64,000 bases of DNA from Psychrosphaera haliotis (GTDB lineage Bacteria; Pseudomonadota; Gammaproteobacteria; Enterobacterales; Alteromonadaceae), in assembly GCF_009728465.1 (NCBI RefSeq), contig NZ_WOCD01000003.1, positions 930,001-994,000 of the forward strand. Reading direction: 5' to 3'. A program made the position numbers and the translations under genes. Below the pieces are notes generated by a model that made no database searches, was not told the origin of the DNA, and worked only from the letters and a program-made list of their open reading frames with translations. Below, piece by piece: positions 7,132 through 17,600 of this stretch. Every line of letters starts with the position of its first letter. Within the stretch, counting starts at the first letter, position 1.

Positions 7132-9634
7132 CTATTTCCTATTTTCTGGGCTTAAAAAACTCTTTAATCAGAAACGTTTTACTTTACCAATACTATTGTC
7201 TTTAAGTATTACCATCGGGTTATTAATCGGTGCTTTGGTTATTGCAAATAACAACGCATTAAAGCCACTCTCGGGTGTCAGTAAAGCCCAAAATATCAGC
7301 TCAGTTGTGATCGATCTAAATATGACTGACACCCTATCATTTGAAACGATGACTTCACGAGCAGACTTTGGTCAATTCATGCGACATTTTGATGCAAGAG
7401 AACAGGCTTTTGTATTTGAAAAACAGCAATCGTTACCACAATTTAATGGTGAATCACTAGATAGTTATGTCTTTAAGGCCCACTTTGCCGCACTCGATAT
7501 TATGGGCACCAAAACCATCAAAGGCAGCGCGTTAAATGAGAGAAATTTTGAATCTGGGGTTTGGATTTCTGAGTCACTTTATGAAAAGCAACGACAAGCA
7601 GGCAATGACTTATTAGGAAAAACAATTACCATTGGCCCCTCTGCTCAATTAGTTGTTGGCATTATTGAAGATATTGCGCTTCCTAGAAAGCTAACTCTAG
7701 CCAGTACAGATACTAGTAGCAATATTGTTAACTTAGCTGTACCACAGGTTTGGATCTTTGAAGACTTTTCAAAAATACCTGACTCATCTACTGACGGTCA
7801 AATGGCAAGCGAACTCTCTTATTTATATATTGATACAACAAAAGTCACCATTCCCAATAGAGAGGACTTTTTTAAATGGTACTTAACAACAGTCGATGAT
7901 TCACAAAAAATGATGTATGAGGTGTTTTTAAAGAAACCAGATTCTAACTTAGAGCTCTCCGCTTATCGTGAAGATGTTATGCCAGGTGCAAAAAAAATGT
8001 CTCTGTTTTTATTATTGTCCGCATCGTTGCTAGCTTTGATTGCGATAGTAAATGTAACGAACTTGTTTAATGCATATTACACCGCTCGTTTTAATGAATT
8101 TTCCGTCCGGCTAATACACGGAGCGCGAAAGTCAGTGTTACGTCGCCAGCTAATGCTAGAAAATACCCCTTTAATGGTGTTCTCAATTTTATTAGCCGTA
8201 ATCATTGCGAATCTATTTATCGCATTTCTGCCCTTGTTAAGTTTAACTTCTCTCAGTCGCAATGGCACAATGGAGATAGACGCATTAGCTATCACTGCAA
8301 TTATAGCTATCACCTTGTTGGCGTTTTATATTGGCATTTACCTATCGCTATCTCGCATCAAAGAAAAAGCTCTACAAGGGTATATCCAATCAAGCGGTAA
8401 AGGCGTGTCGATGGATTATCAAAATCCATTAACTAAGACTTTAGTTTCGACTCAGTTAGCGTTAACTATTGTGTTTTCATTTGCTGGGTTGGCGATAGCG
8501 TATAAAAACTACAATATCGCATTTAGTGATATGGGTTATCAAGTTGAACACATACACAACCTCGAACTGAAAACCGATGACTCTGATTGGGCTGATTCTT
8601 TTAATAAAGAAGAGCAAGCATTTTATGGCAGTGATGCACACCAACTGACCTCATCTATAGTAGAAGTCATTGAGCAAAGTGCACTTAAAGTAAGTGTTAT
8701 TTCTCAAGATTATGGCGTATTAGCAAATATATATAAATTTTATACGCAGTTAGTAACTAAAGAGGATGGCTCAACTCAAATGCTTTCATACTCCCCACTG
8801 CACTTACAGCCTGGTTATTTGGAGCAAGCAGGCATAAATATTATTGCCGGCAAGAGTATTACTACTGAACAGTACCAGCAAAATGAAAAGGTCGCGGTTG
8901 TAACAAAAAACCTTGCAGACGCAGTCTATCCCAAACTGTCTTATGCAGACATTATCGGCAAACCGGTAAACAAAGATTCTTCTAGCATTATTATTGGTAT
9001 CGCGGAAAACTTCAGAAGACATCCAAGTAGTATGTCTAGAGAGTCTGCGTATATTTTTAGACCTGATATTCATATCACAGACACCTTACGTTTTACGTTA
9101 AAGACCCAAAATGGCGCCGAATTGAACGACCTACTTGAGAGCGACTTATTGTTAAGTAAAATTCAGGTACGCCACCCGCAAATAAAATCATTATCTTTCA
9201 AATCTTATCAAGACCATGTGAATGCAGCGACAATGCAGCAAAGGATCATTTTTTATACCTCGTTAATTTTAGTAACCTTCACCCTGCTTCTGGCGGTAGT
9301 TGGTATTTCTGGATTAACCATATTAACCACTAAACAAAAATCATACGAACTCGCCATTCGCATGACACAAGGCGCAACACGTTTAGATTTAGTTTCTTTA
9401 ATGTTAAAGAGAGCCGTCATCATGTTAGTGGCCGGTGTCGCAGTAGGTAGTGTCATTACGTTATGGGTATATGATTATATAAATCTTAATTTTAACGCCG
9501 AATTACCTGCATTTAATTGGGTTGCACTGATGGCACTTATCCTGATGAGTAGCGTTATTTATTTACTTTCTGTTATGCTACCAACATGGAATATAGTTGC
9601 TCAAAACCCGCTTTCTGCCTTGCGCAGAGACTGA
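7118..9634 (+). CDS. ABC transporter permease, duplicated MacB-PCD/FtsX protein
   Basis: At 838 residues this permease is about twice the size of MacB-type membrane domains. I see two repeats. Each has an N-terminal transmembrane segment (about 22-44 and 437-462), a periplasmic MacB-PCD-like domain, and a C-terminal block of three transmembrane helices typical of FtsX (about 290-410 and 705-830). The conserved FtsX phrases R-x-x-x-G-A appear as VRLIHGARKS in the first half and IRMTQGATR in the second. The protein therefore probably works as a single-chain permease with the ATPase at 6418 and the adaptor at 5141. Substrate unknown. Confidence 0.9.
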   Translation: MKPVNYFLFSGLKKLFNQKRFTLPILLSLSITIGLLIGALVIANNNALKPLSGVSKAQNISSVVIDLNMTDTLSFETMTSRADFGQFMRHFDAREQAFVFEKQQSLPQFNGESLDSYVFKAHFAALDIMGTKTIKGSALNERNFESGVWISESLYEKQRQAGNDLLGKTITIGPSAQLVVGIIEDIALPRKLTLASTDTSSNIVNLAVPQVWIFEDFSKIPDSSTDGQMASELSYLYIDTTKVTIPNREDFFKWYLTTVDDSQKMMYEVFLKKPDSNLELSAYREDVMPGAKKMSLFLLLSASLLALIAIVNVTNLFNAYYTARFNEFSVRLIHGARKSVLRRQLMLENTPLMVFSILLAVIIANLFIAFLPLLSLTSLSRNGTMEIDALAITAIIAITLLAFYIGIYLSLSRIKEKALQGYIQSSGKGVSMDYQNPLTKTLVSTQLALTIVFSFAGLAIAYKNYNIAFSDMGYQVEHIHNLELKTDDSDWADSFNKEEQAFYGSDAHQLTSSIVEVIEQSALKVSVISQDYGVLANIYKFYTQLVTKEDGSTQMLSYSPLHLQPGYLEQAGINIIAGKSITTEQYQQNEKVAVVTKNLADAVYPKLSYADIIGKPVNKDSSSIIIGIAENFRRHPSSMSRESAYIFRPDIHITDTLRFTLKTQNGAELNDLLESDLLLSKIQVRHPQIKSLSFKSYQDHVNAATMQQRIIFYTSLILVTFTLLLAVVGISGLTILTTKQKSYELAIRMTQGATRLDLVSLMLKRAVIMLVAGVAVGSVITLWVYDYINLNFNAELPAFNWVALMALILMSSVIYLLSVMLPTWNIVAQNPLSALRRD

Positions 9635-9666
9635 TTGGTTTTAACTAAGTAGATTGAGGAAGTACA

Positions 9667-11070
9667 TTGATAGATTCGCCGTTAATTCTTGTTGCTGATG
9701 ATGATGCAGATATTCGACTAGCCTTATCAATGCTACTAAATGCAAACGGATTTAAGGCAATTGAATCCTCTAGCTTAAAAGAAACGGTGATCCTTGCTCA
9801 ACGTTTTAAGCCTAGTTTGATTTTACTTGATATGAACTTCCATAGCGATACAACGAGTGGCCAAGACGGCCTCTCTGTATTGCCTCAATTAATAAATGAC
9901 AATCATAATGTTGTGTTAATGACTGCTTGGGCAACCATAGAACTTGCAGTTAAAGGCTTGCAACTGGGCGCATTAGATTTCATTGAAAAGCCTTGGAACA
10001 ATCAATCGTTAATTGACTCTATTACCCGACATTTAAGTGCGAGCGCCAGAGGTTCTGGCACAGCTGTTAACGCCACTAAAGGTTTTACTAAAGAATCAAT
10101 TTCTCGCCATAAGCCCTTTTTTAATTCTACTTCAATGACAGCAATTAATGATCTTATCCAACGTGTTGCTCCAAGTGATGCGAATATATTGATCACAGGT
10201 GAAAATGGCGTAGGTAAGTCTCAGCTAGCACAGTACATTCATTCACTTTCTTTAAGAGCAGACAAACCTTTTGTGCCGGTAAATATGGCGGCCATTCCTG
10301 AAACCTTGTTTGAGAGTGAGTTATTTGGTCATAAAAAAGGCGCGTTTACAGATGCCAAAGCTGACCGTCATGGTCGATTTAAAGAAGCACACACAGGCAC
10401 CATCTTTTTAGATGAAATTGGCACTATTCCGTTAAATATTCAACCCAAATTACTGCATGTTCTAGAAACAAAATCCTATGTTCCTGTTGGTGCACGACTA
10501 ACGGAATACGCAGACACTCGCATTATTTCAGCAACCAATGAAGATTTAGACGCACATATAGGCCAACAGACGTTTCGACAAGATCTGTACTTTAGACTAA
10601 ATACGATTGTGATCGACATCCCTCCACTTCGACAACGCCTCGATGATATTGAGCCATTGGCGTTAGATTTAGTGAACAGGTTTGCAAATAAGTATAACCA
10701 GTCCCACATTACCTTTACTGAAGATGCTTTAACCTTATTGCGTCAACTGCCTTGGCCGGGAAATATTCGCGAGCTCAGTAATGTTATCGAACGATGCGTT
10801 TTAATGTGTAGCGACCATATTATTGATAAAACATTAATTGAAAGTTTAATTGGTACACCAAAAAACATCAGTTCAGATACATTAACCACATCGCCTAAGA
10901 ATTTGACTCTTGATGACATTGAGTCACTCGAAACCATTGAATTAAAAATGATCCAACGCGCCTTAGAAGTCACGCGAGGCAATCAATCAGAAGCCGCAAA
11001 ACTCCTAGATATTTCACGCCATGCGTTGTCGAGACGTATTGATAAGTTTGGAATTTCTCTTGAAACATAA
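9667..11070 (+). CDS. Sigma-54-dependent response regulator (NtrC family)
   Basis: The start is TTG, with GAGGA seven bases upstream. Three domains are seen. The receiver has acidic residues D11-D13, phospho-acceptor D55 in LILLDMNF and Lys in the IEKPW motif. The AAA+ domain (about 150-385) has Walker A GENGVGKS, Walker B FLDEIG and an R-finger region. The C-terminal Fis-type helix-turn-helix reads NQSEAAKLLDISRHALSRRI. The sigma-54-contact loop reads GAFTDA instead of GAFTGA; I believe related exporter-linked regulators share this variant, but that needs checking. It lies 32 bases after the permease and just before its kinase, so it probably controls the export operon. Confidence 0.93.
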   Translation: MIDSPLILVADDDADIRLALSMLLNANGFKAIESSSLKETVILAQRFKPSLILLDMNFHSDTTSGQDGLSVLPQLINDNHNVVLMTAWATIELAVKGLQLGALDFIEKPWNNQSLIDSITRHLSASARGSGTAVNATKGFTKESISRHKPFFNSTSMTAINDLIQRVAPSDANILITGENGVGKSQLAQYIHSLSLRADKPFVPVNMAAIPETLFESELFGHKKGAFTDAKADRHGRFKEAHTGTIFLDEIGTIPLNIQPKLLHVLETKSYVPVGARLTEYADTRIISATNEDLDAHIGQQTFRQDLYFRLNTIVIDIPPLRQRLDDIEPLALDLVNRFANKYNQSHITFTEDALTLLRQLPWPGNIRELSNVIERCVLMCSDHIIDKTLIESLIGTPKNISSDTLTTSPKNLTLDDIESLETIELKMIQRALEVTRGNQSEAAKLLDISRHALSRRIDKFGISLET

Positions 11071-12361
11071 CACGACGTTAATTACTTCATTTTTATTATT
11101 GGGTTTAACAATAGTTGGGTTAAGCGTATTAGCTGCTATCGGATTTCAGATGAATTTAGCACTTCTGGGCCTGCTACTGTTATTAGAAAGCTATTTGATC
11201 AGTTTTGTTCTCTTTAAAACCTATCAACAAATCGTTAAACCGCAAGAACAATTGAATACCTATTTAGAGGCGCTCATTGCTGGTGAAAATAACCTGTCGA
11301 TTGATCTAAAACCTGGAAGCATCGAATCAAAATTATTCGAACGTCTTGCGTATTCATCAAATCTTAGTTCTCACTCTACCCAAAGCCCCTATAACTCAGA
11401 TAAATCTGCGATTGATTTTGAGCGAACGCTTTTTTCACAAATGATGAATAATTGGCCCAGTGTTATTTTAATTTTTAATAAAAATGGTCAACTGTTTTAC
11501 AAAAATGAATCTGCGCAACATGCCTTTCAAAGACCCATGCTGTTTGGCGATACCTATGACTCGATGGGGTTTAAAACACTTTCGCAACTTTCCCACCCGT
11601 TATTAGAGAAAGGTTGGATGCAACAAAGCATTCGTTTCTCAATAAACAAAGGGACGTATTACTTATATAGCGCAGTGGACATTTCGCCCGCGCTATCGAA
11701 TAGCCGAAACATCGAACAAAACAATATGGTTAGAGTCATCAGCCACGAGATCCGAAACTCTTTGACGCCGATAGAATCGCTGACAGAAACCTTATTATTA
11801 CAACCTGATATCGATCCAGATAACTTAAATTATGTGTTAACCCGAATTAATAAACGCAGTAAAAAGCTGTTGTCATTTATAAAAGGATATAGCGATGTCG
11901 CTAAAATAACTGACGCAAAATGTGACTGGTTTAATTCCGACGAGCTTTTGCATGATATTAAGTCTGTTTCTGCGCGAGCGAATCAAATAAACTATTCAGG
12001 ACCTGCAGTCATTTTCGGCGACCAAAACTTGTTATCCCAAGCGTTAATTAATTTAGTGCTAAATTCCGAACAGGCTTATCACAGTGAATATCAAAATTTA
12101 GACGGTTGGCAATTAAAGATTCAGGTATTTAATGAAAACGCACATCAGGCAATTTGTGTGACGGACAATGGACCAGGGTTTTCTAATATCGATAACGTAA
12201 GTACGCCATTTTATACGACGAAAAGTGAGGGAACAGGAATAGGATTGAGTGTTGTTAAGGAAATAGCCAAACGCCACAATGGACAAGTGGAAGTGAAAAA
12301 TATAACACCAAACGGCGCGCAAATAATCTTATCAATCAAGATGACCCATCACGCCGCATAG
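11060..12361 (+). CDS. Sensor histidine kinase partner of the exporter-linked regulator
   Basis: Two adjacent transmembrane helices (about residues 8-55) are followed by a PAS-like region. The HisKA H-box is VISHEIRNSLTPIESL, the N-box LINLVLNSEQAY, and the ATPase G-boxes are VTDNGPGF and GTGIGLSVVKEI. With almost no periplasmic loop, it probably senses a signal in the membrane or through the exporter. The start is uncertain: TTG at 11060 has GGA about eight bases upstream and overlaps the regulator stop by 11 bases. ATG at 11021 or TTG at 11048 would give longer overlaps. It converges on tldD with 13 bases between the two stops. Confidence 0.9.
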   Translation: MKHNTTLITSFLLLGLTIVGLSVLAAIGFQMNLALLGLLLLLESYLISFVLFKTYQQIVKPQEQLNTYLEALIAGENNLSIDLKPGSIESKLFERLAYSSNLSSHSTQSPYNSDKSAIDFERTLFSQMMNNWPSVILIFNKNGQLFYKNESAQHAFQRPMLFGDTYDSMGFKTLSQLSHPLLEKGWMQQSIRFSINKGTYYLYSAVDISPALSNSRNIEQNNMVRVISHEIRNSLTPIESLTETLLLQPDIDPDNLNYVLTRINKRSKKLLSFIKGYSDVAKITDAKCDWFNSDELLHDIKSVSARANQINYSGPAVIFGDQNLLSQALINLVLNSEQAYHSEYQNLDGWQLKIQVFNENAHQAICVTDNGPGFSNIDNVSTPFYTTKSEGTGIGLSVVKEIAKRHNGQVEVKNITPNGAQIILSIKMTHHAA

Positions 12362-12374
12362 ACAGCTGCAGAAC

Positions 12375-13814
12375 TTAGTTAGTACCACCAACTGTCATCG
12401 CATCTAGCTTTAATGTTGGCTGACCAACGCCCACAGGGATGCTTTGGCCATCTTTGCCACATACGCCAACGCCTTTATCTAAGGCTAAGTCATTACCTAC
12501 CATTGATACTTGCGACATTGCATCTGGGCCATTACCAATTAAAGTGGCACCTTTAACTGGCTTAGTAATTTTACCGTTCTCAATTAAATAAGCTTCTGAC
12601 GCCGAGAATACAAATTTACCTGACGTGATATCAACTTGGCCACCGGCAAAGTTGTTCGCGTAAATACCATAATCAACGCTAGCAATAATGTCTTCAGGTG
12701 TACTTTGTCCTGGCAACATATAAGTATTTGTCATGCGCGGCATTGGCATGTGTGCAAAAGATTCACGACGGCCATTGCCTGTCGCTGGCACGCCCATTAA
12801 TCGAGCATTCATTTTGTCTTGCATGTAAGACTTCAATACACCGTTTTCAATAAGTACATTGTATTGTGCCGGTACACCTTCATCATCAATATTTAATGAG
12901 CCACGTAAGCCATTTAATGTGCCATCATCAACAATAGTACACAGCTCTGACGCCACAGATTCACCAATTTTGCCGCTGTAATTACTTGAACCTTTACGGT
13001 TAAAATCACCTTCTAACCCATGCCCTACCGCTTCATGTAATAACACGCCCGGCCAACCATTACCCAGGACTACTGGCATTGTACCCGCTGGCGCTTCAAT
13101 AGCTTCTAAGTTAACCGTTGCCATGTGAATCGCTTCATCCGCTACATTTTGATAACGTAATTTACCGTCAGTCAATTCCATAAAGTAGCTATAGTCTGTT
13201 CTTGCACCTGCACCAGCACCGCCTCGTTCTTTTCGGCCGTCTTTTTCTAATACAACCGAACAGTTTAAACGAATTAAAGGGCGAATATCTGTTGCCCAAG
13301 TACCATCACTGGCAGCAACAAGCACTTCTTCATAAACACCGCTCATGCTAACCACAATGTTTTTTGCTAATGGTGATTGTTGACGAATATAGCTATCAAC
13401 GTTACGAAGCAACTCCACCTTATCTTTGTTCGTCATCTTTTCAAGAGGCTGACAAGCCATAACAATTTGTTTCTGCTGCGTATTAGTAAATACCTGCTGT
13501 TTTGCATTTTGCCCGGCAGCTGAAATACTTCTGGCAGTTTTAGCGGCTTCAGAAATAGCATTAAAGTTCACTTGATCAGAATAAGACAGTCCTGTTTTTT
13601 CGCCGCTAACGGCTCTAATACCTACGCCTTGCTCAATGTTATAGCTGCCATCTTTAATGATGCCGTCTTCCATTACCCAAGACTCATGGAAGCTACCTTG
13701 AAAATATAAGTCTGCGTAGTCGAGTTGATGTTCCAAAAGCATAGACAGGCCATCGTAAACGCTTTGTTGTGTTAGGCCGTTTGCTGTTAATAATTGTTCT
13801 TCAACTTGATTCAA
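12375..13814 (-). CDS. tldD: Metalloprotease TldD
   Basis: TldD is the zinc-bearing subunit of the TldD/E protease. The catalytic HExxxH motif is visible as [11 protein letters not shown], with H260, E261 and H265. The conserved C-terminal part holds [16 protein letters not shown] and [17 protein letters not shown], the latter carrying the third metal ligand in this family. The length of 479 residues matches E. coli TldD (481). It is the last gene of a yhdP-nitrilase-tldD row, 32 bases after the nitrilase gene, which is a conserved order in gammaproteobacteria. Its partner pmbA is about 11 kb away in the same window. Confidence 0.96.
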   Translation of the reverse strand: MNQVEEQLLTANGLTQQSVYDGLSMLLEHQLDYADLYFQGSFHESWVMEDGIIKDGSYNIEQGVGIRAVSGEKTGLSYSDQVNFNAISEAAKTARSISAAGQNAKQQVFTNTQQKQIVMACQPLEKMTNKDKVELLRNVDSYIRQQSPLAKNIVVSMSGVYEEVLVAASDGTWATDIRPLIRLNCSVVLEKDGRKERGGAGAGARTDYSYFMELTDGKLRYQNVADEAIHMATVNLEAIEAPAGTMPVVLGNGWPGVLLHEAVGHGLEGDFNRKGSSNYSGKIGESVASELCTIVDDGTLNGLRGSLNIDDEGVPAQYNVLIENGVLKSYMQDKMNARLMGVPATGNGRRESFAHMPMPRMTNTYMLPGQSTPEDIIASVDYGIYANNFAGGQVDITSGKFVFSASEAYLIENGKITKPVKGATLIGNGPDAMSQVSMVGNDLALDKGVGVCGKDGQSIPVGVGQPTLKLDAMTVGGTN

Positions 13815-13846
13815 AATAGATCCTATTATGGTGATGCGTCGCCTGG

Positions 13847-14686
13847 TTAAACCAAACGAGATTTAAATTGATTATGGACAAATACTGGCATTTTACTTCT
13901 AATTTCTTGTAACTTTACCATATCTAATGCCGCGCCGAATAAGCCATTTTGTCTTTCAGCATTAACTAAAATGTTGCCCCATGGTGAAACCACGACACTA
14001 TGGCCAAACGTTTCACGGCCATTCTGATGAACGCCGTTTTGATTTGCGGCCACCATATATAATTGGTTTTCAATAGCTCGAGCTTGAATTAATGGTAGCC
14101 AATGAGCATCACCAGTCAATTCGGTAAATGCACTTGGTAATACGATGGTATTGGTGCCTAACGATCTTAGCTCCTGAAATAAACCCGGGAATCGTAGGTC
14201 ATAACAAATGGCAACACCCACCTTACCTGCTGGCGTATCAAATACCACTAACTTATTGCCTGCCTGTGTTGAATCGGACTCCCTGTAACTGCCCGTGTTG
14301 TCGTCTACTTCAACATCAAACAAATGTATTTTTTGATAATCAGCGATGAGAACCCCAATTGGGTCAAATACCAAGCATGTCGCCAAAAACTTATTTTTAT
14401 TTTGGCTTTTGGTAGGGAAAGAGCCTGCTACCAAATATATTCCGAACTCCTTCGCAATATCAGCTAGTTCAAGCTGAACTGGGCCATTGCCAGTCTCTTC
14501 CGCTATACCTAAATTTAGGTTGTCTTTACCACCAAAACAGGCAAAACACTCAGGTAAAACCACAATACTTCCATGCAGATCAGCACCTAAAGTACGGCTT
14601 TTCTCCAATAAAGCTGATCTAACAAATGCTAAATTCTCTTTAACATCTGGCGTTGAAGTCATTTGTAATACAAAAGCATTTATCAT
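13847..14686 (-). CDS. Carbon-nitrogen hydrolase (nitrilase superfamily, Nit1/omega-amidase-like)
   Basis: This is a 279-residue cytosolic amidohydrolase with the Glu-Lys-Cys triad in its usual settings: Glu in [12 protein letters not shown] (about 47), Lys in [10 protein letters not shown] (about 118) and Cys in [12 protein letters not shown] (about 160). The family includes Nit1/Nit2, deaminated-glutathione amidase and omega-amidase. The exact substrate cannot be read from sequence, although the position between yhdP and tldD is that of the family member often proposed as a deaminated-glutathione amidase. Its ATG overlaps the yhdP stop in an ATGA, so the two are translationally coupled. Confidence 0.88.
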   Translation of the reverse strand: MINAFVLQMTSTPDVKENLAFVRSALLEKSRTLGADLHGSIVVLPECFACFGGKDNLNLGIAEETGNGPVQLELADIAKEFGIYLVAGSFPTKSQNKNKFLATCLVFDPIGVLIADYQKIHLFDVEVDDNTGSYRESDSTQAGNKLVVFDTPAGKVGVAICYDLRFPGLFQELRSLGTNTIVLPSAFTELTGDAHWLPLIQARAIENQLYMVAANQNGVHQNGRETFGHSVVVSPWGNILVNAERQNGLFGAALDMVKLQEIRSKMPVFVHNQFKSRLV

Positions 14687-17600
14687 TGCTCATCACCTTT
14701 GTCGTTTTCAACTTTAGACACTTCAGATTCTTTATTCGAAGAGTCATTTTTCACAGACTCTTTATTCAAAGGTTCTTTATTCAGAGGTTCTTTTTTCAGA
14801 GGTGCTTTACTCAGAGATTCTTTGTTCAAAGGCTCTACGTTGTTCGTCGCTGGTTTGTTATTTTGCTCCAAAACGGGTTCATTGTTTGTTTTTTCTTCCG
14901 TTTCAGTTTTATTAGCTTCTGGTATTACCGGCTCAATAGGTTTCTGTGGCGGCCTTGGCAATTCAATCGTTTTAGTAAAGCGCTTAACTTCTTGGACTTT
15001 TGGATCAGCAAGATCCCCCGTCACTTTTAGTCTTACTTCGGAAACGACATCCGCTTTCTCAATAATTTTATCAATGGCGATGCCCGCTAATAATGACAAC
15101 CCAGCAGAGCCTGGCGCTAACCAAGCTGCAATGACAGGAATACTTGAAGTAATCTTTGGCTTAAAAGTAACGTCATAATTTAGTGTACTTGCCGTGAGAT
15201 TGGTAAAGCCGCGCATATTCATGTTTCCTGCAACGCCATCCATTCTAATATTCTCTGTATATACCACGCCACTTTCTACCGTTAAAGAGCCTTTAATATC
15301 GTTGTAAAACAGGCCCTTCTGGAAAACATCATTAAAGTCAAACTTCAACTTTCGGTAAAGTGAATTTAAGCTAAATAAAGAAAAGATCCTTGCCCCTTTG
15401 TCACTTATCTCAGACAAGTAACCCTCGCCCATTTCAAACGTGACTTCACCGTTTAAAGACTCAAATGCAAATTCATGCGGTGCACCATCCCAAGTCAAAG
15501 ACAACTTAGACTTGAAGTCACTTTGTTTGATACCGGAGTTAAAGCCCCAATCCAACATCCATGGGCCAAAGTATCGGGAGTAAGCATCACCAGTTATGGT
15601 GGTATCACCAGAGTCTTCATTACCAATCCACATGCCAGCTAATGACACTTTATTTCGTTGATATTCCATTTCCGCTTTTTCTATAAACAAACTGGTGTCA
15701 CGCGTAAATGTATCTAACGTAATCTTACCTAAGGGCTTTTCATTATAGGTGCAAACCTTACAAACGATGTGTAATGCGGGCAAACCTGAAATCAATTCGG
15801 CCGAGTTGAGTGTGGATTCAACATTATCTGTATTGGCTTCTACTGGCGTGTTTTTAATATGTAAATAGTCGGCATTAATCGTAATTCCTTCTGACTCTAT
15901 TAGTTCTGGAACAACCACCTCAGCCTCTATTGCCTCGCCCACAAGATTAAATAACCAGTCATTGTTCTTTGGTTTTGCGCTAAGAGTAATGTTGCTCCAT
16001 TCCTGTCCTAAAATATCAACACGACCAAATTGACCTGAAATTAACTTAGGGGAATCTAACAGGGGTTCAGAATCCCCCGCACCAGACGGCAAAGAATCAA
16101 TTAAGTCCAATACAAAAGAAAGAGTGGAATCAAATTCAATATTTGGCAGTTTTATATCAATGTTAAAGCCGCTATCCGGCAACAATACGCTGGTAGGCGT
16201 TAAGTGCTCACCTATTGTCAAAATGGCCTGTTCCATTTTACTAGAGCTTGTAGGTACGACGCCTATAAAGTTAAGGTCTTCATTCAAATCAATGTAAATG
16301 TCATTACTTGTAGCATCACCTAAAACCGAAATATTAACAGAAGACGGTTCACCTACGGCTTTTTGAAGTGGCCCTGTTAATGTATAACCTGCTTTGGTTA
16401 AGTCGGTGTTCGCATCCACAAAATATTGGTAATCGTCGCCCTCTTCTATGTTTACACTAAGGGAAATTGTTGAGTTGAGCTCACCTGAAAAATAATCACT
16501 AATAGGGCCATTTATTTGTTTTGCTACATCACTGTGCTGCCAACTCGCATCAATTTTACCGTCTAACTTGTAACCTGCACTGCCGTCATTACCAGTAATG
16601 TTAAAATCAATTGGCAAACTGTTCCAAAGTCCGCTGGCATCTTTAATAGCAAAAGCGGCGTTTTCGAAAGACACTGCTGACGATAAGTTCTGAATATTTA
16701 AGTTTAGACTTGGTAATTGCAAACCTGCTTTTTTAGTTAGCACATCACCACGAACTAAAAACTCCGGTATTTTACCTGATTCATCAGGCCCGTCGCTAAG
16801 TGGAATAGACAAGTGAACCTTTGCATCGCCCTTACCTTCAAGCAATACAAACTCAAAAACATCGCCAATTGAATCTTTTAAAGGAGTAGTTTTCACCAAA
16901 GAATGAAACTTACTAAACTCTAAATTATCTGGTTGAATATCTAGTTTTAATACTGTGCTTTGAGCAGCCAAATCTATATGGGCGAAGACATCGTTATTAA
17001 CTTTGAGATCACTAATATCACCACTGTGGGCATTGATATACATATCCATTTTATTAACAATCAAAGTTGCATCTAAATTACGTAGCGCTGGCCAATCCTC
17101 ACTAAATTCAAAGAAGGTATCCTTCAAACCAGCTGTCACTAAAAACGTACCTTGTCTATTCGGCTCTTCAAAATCAAAAGGCATATCAGCCGGGTCACCA
17201 TCAATAACAACTTGAGTCAGCTCACCCCTACCTTTTTGAATAGATCGGTTTAGATAAGATAAAGTATTGTCGCCAATTAAATATTTAGGTAGATAATTTG
17301 GAATCTTTCCTTGGCTTGGACCGACTATTTCAGCAAAAACGCTTAAATGAGCATCGTCATAATTGAGATACTGAGCATTAGCCTTAATTTTTATATCATT
17401 ATTTTCAAGTCTAATTTCCGGCAACCACACTTCGGTGCCTTCACTCGAAAGCTTGATATCGGAAATGATTTTTAGCGTGTCATACTTGATAGGTTGTTCA
17501 AAAGTGTCTTGAGTATCTAATTCACCACTAAGGCCCGTCATTGAAAAACGTCCTTCGTTGCCCTTCCAGGCTCCTTTTACCGATAAGTCAGTTAAGCCTA

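Noticed and set aside
5141..9634. Annotating the exporter as macAB or as a bacteriocin exporter
   Set aside because: The ATPase and permease are separate proteins and the permease is duplicated, unlike MacB; no peptidase domain or precursor peptide gene is present.
14653..15178. Two open frames of 125 and 159 codons on the plus strand opposite the 3' end of yhdP
   Set aside because: They mirror the low-complexity repeats of yhdP; Phe/Arg- and Ser/Leu-rich products with no family character are shadows of the coding strand.
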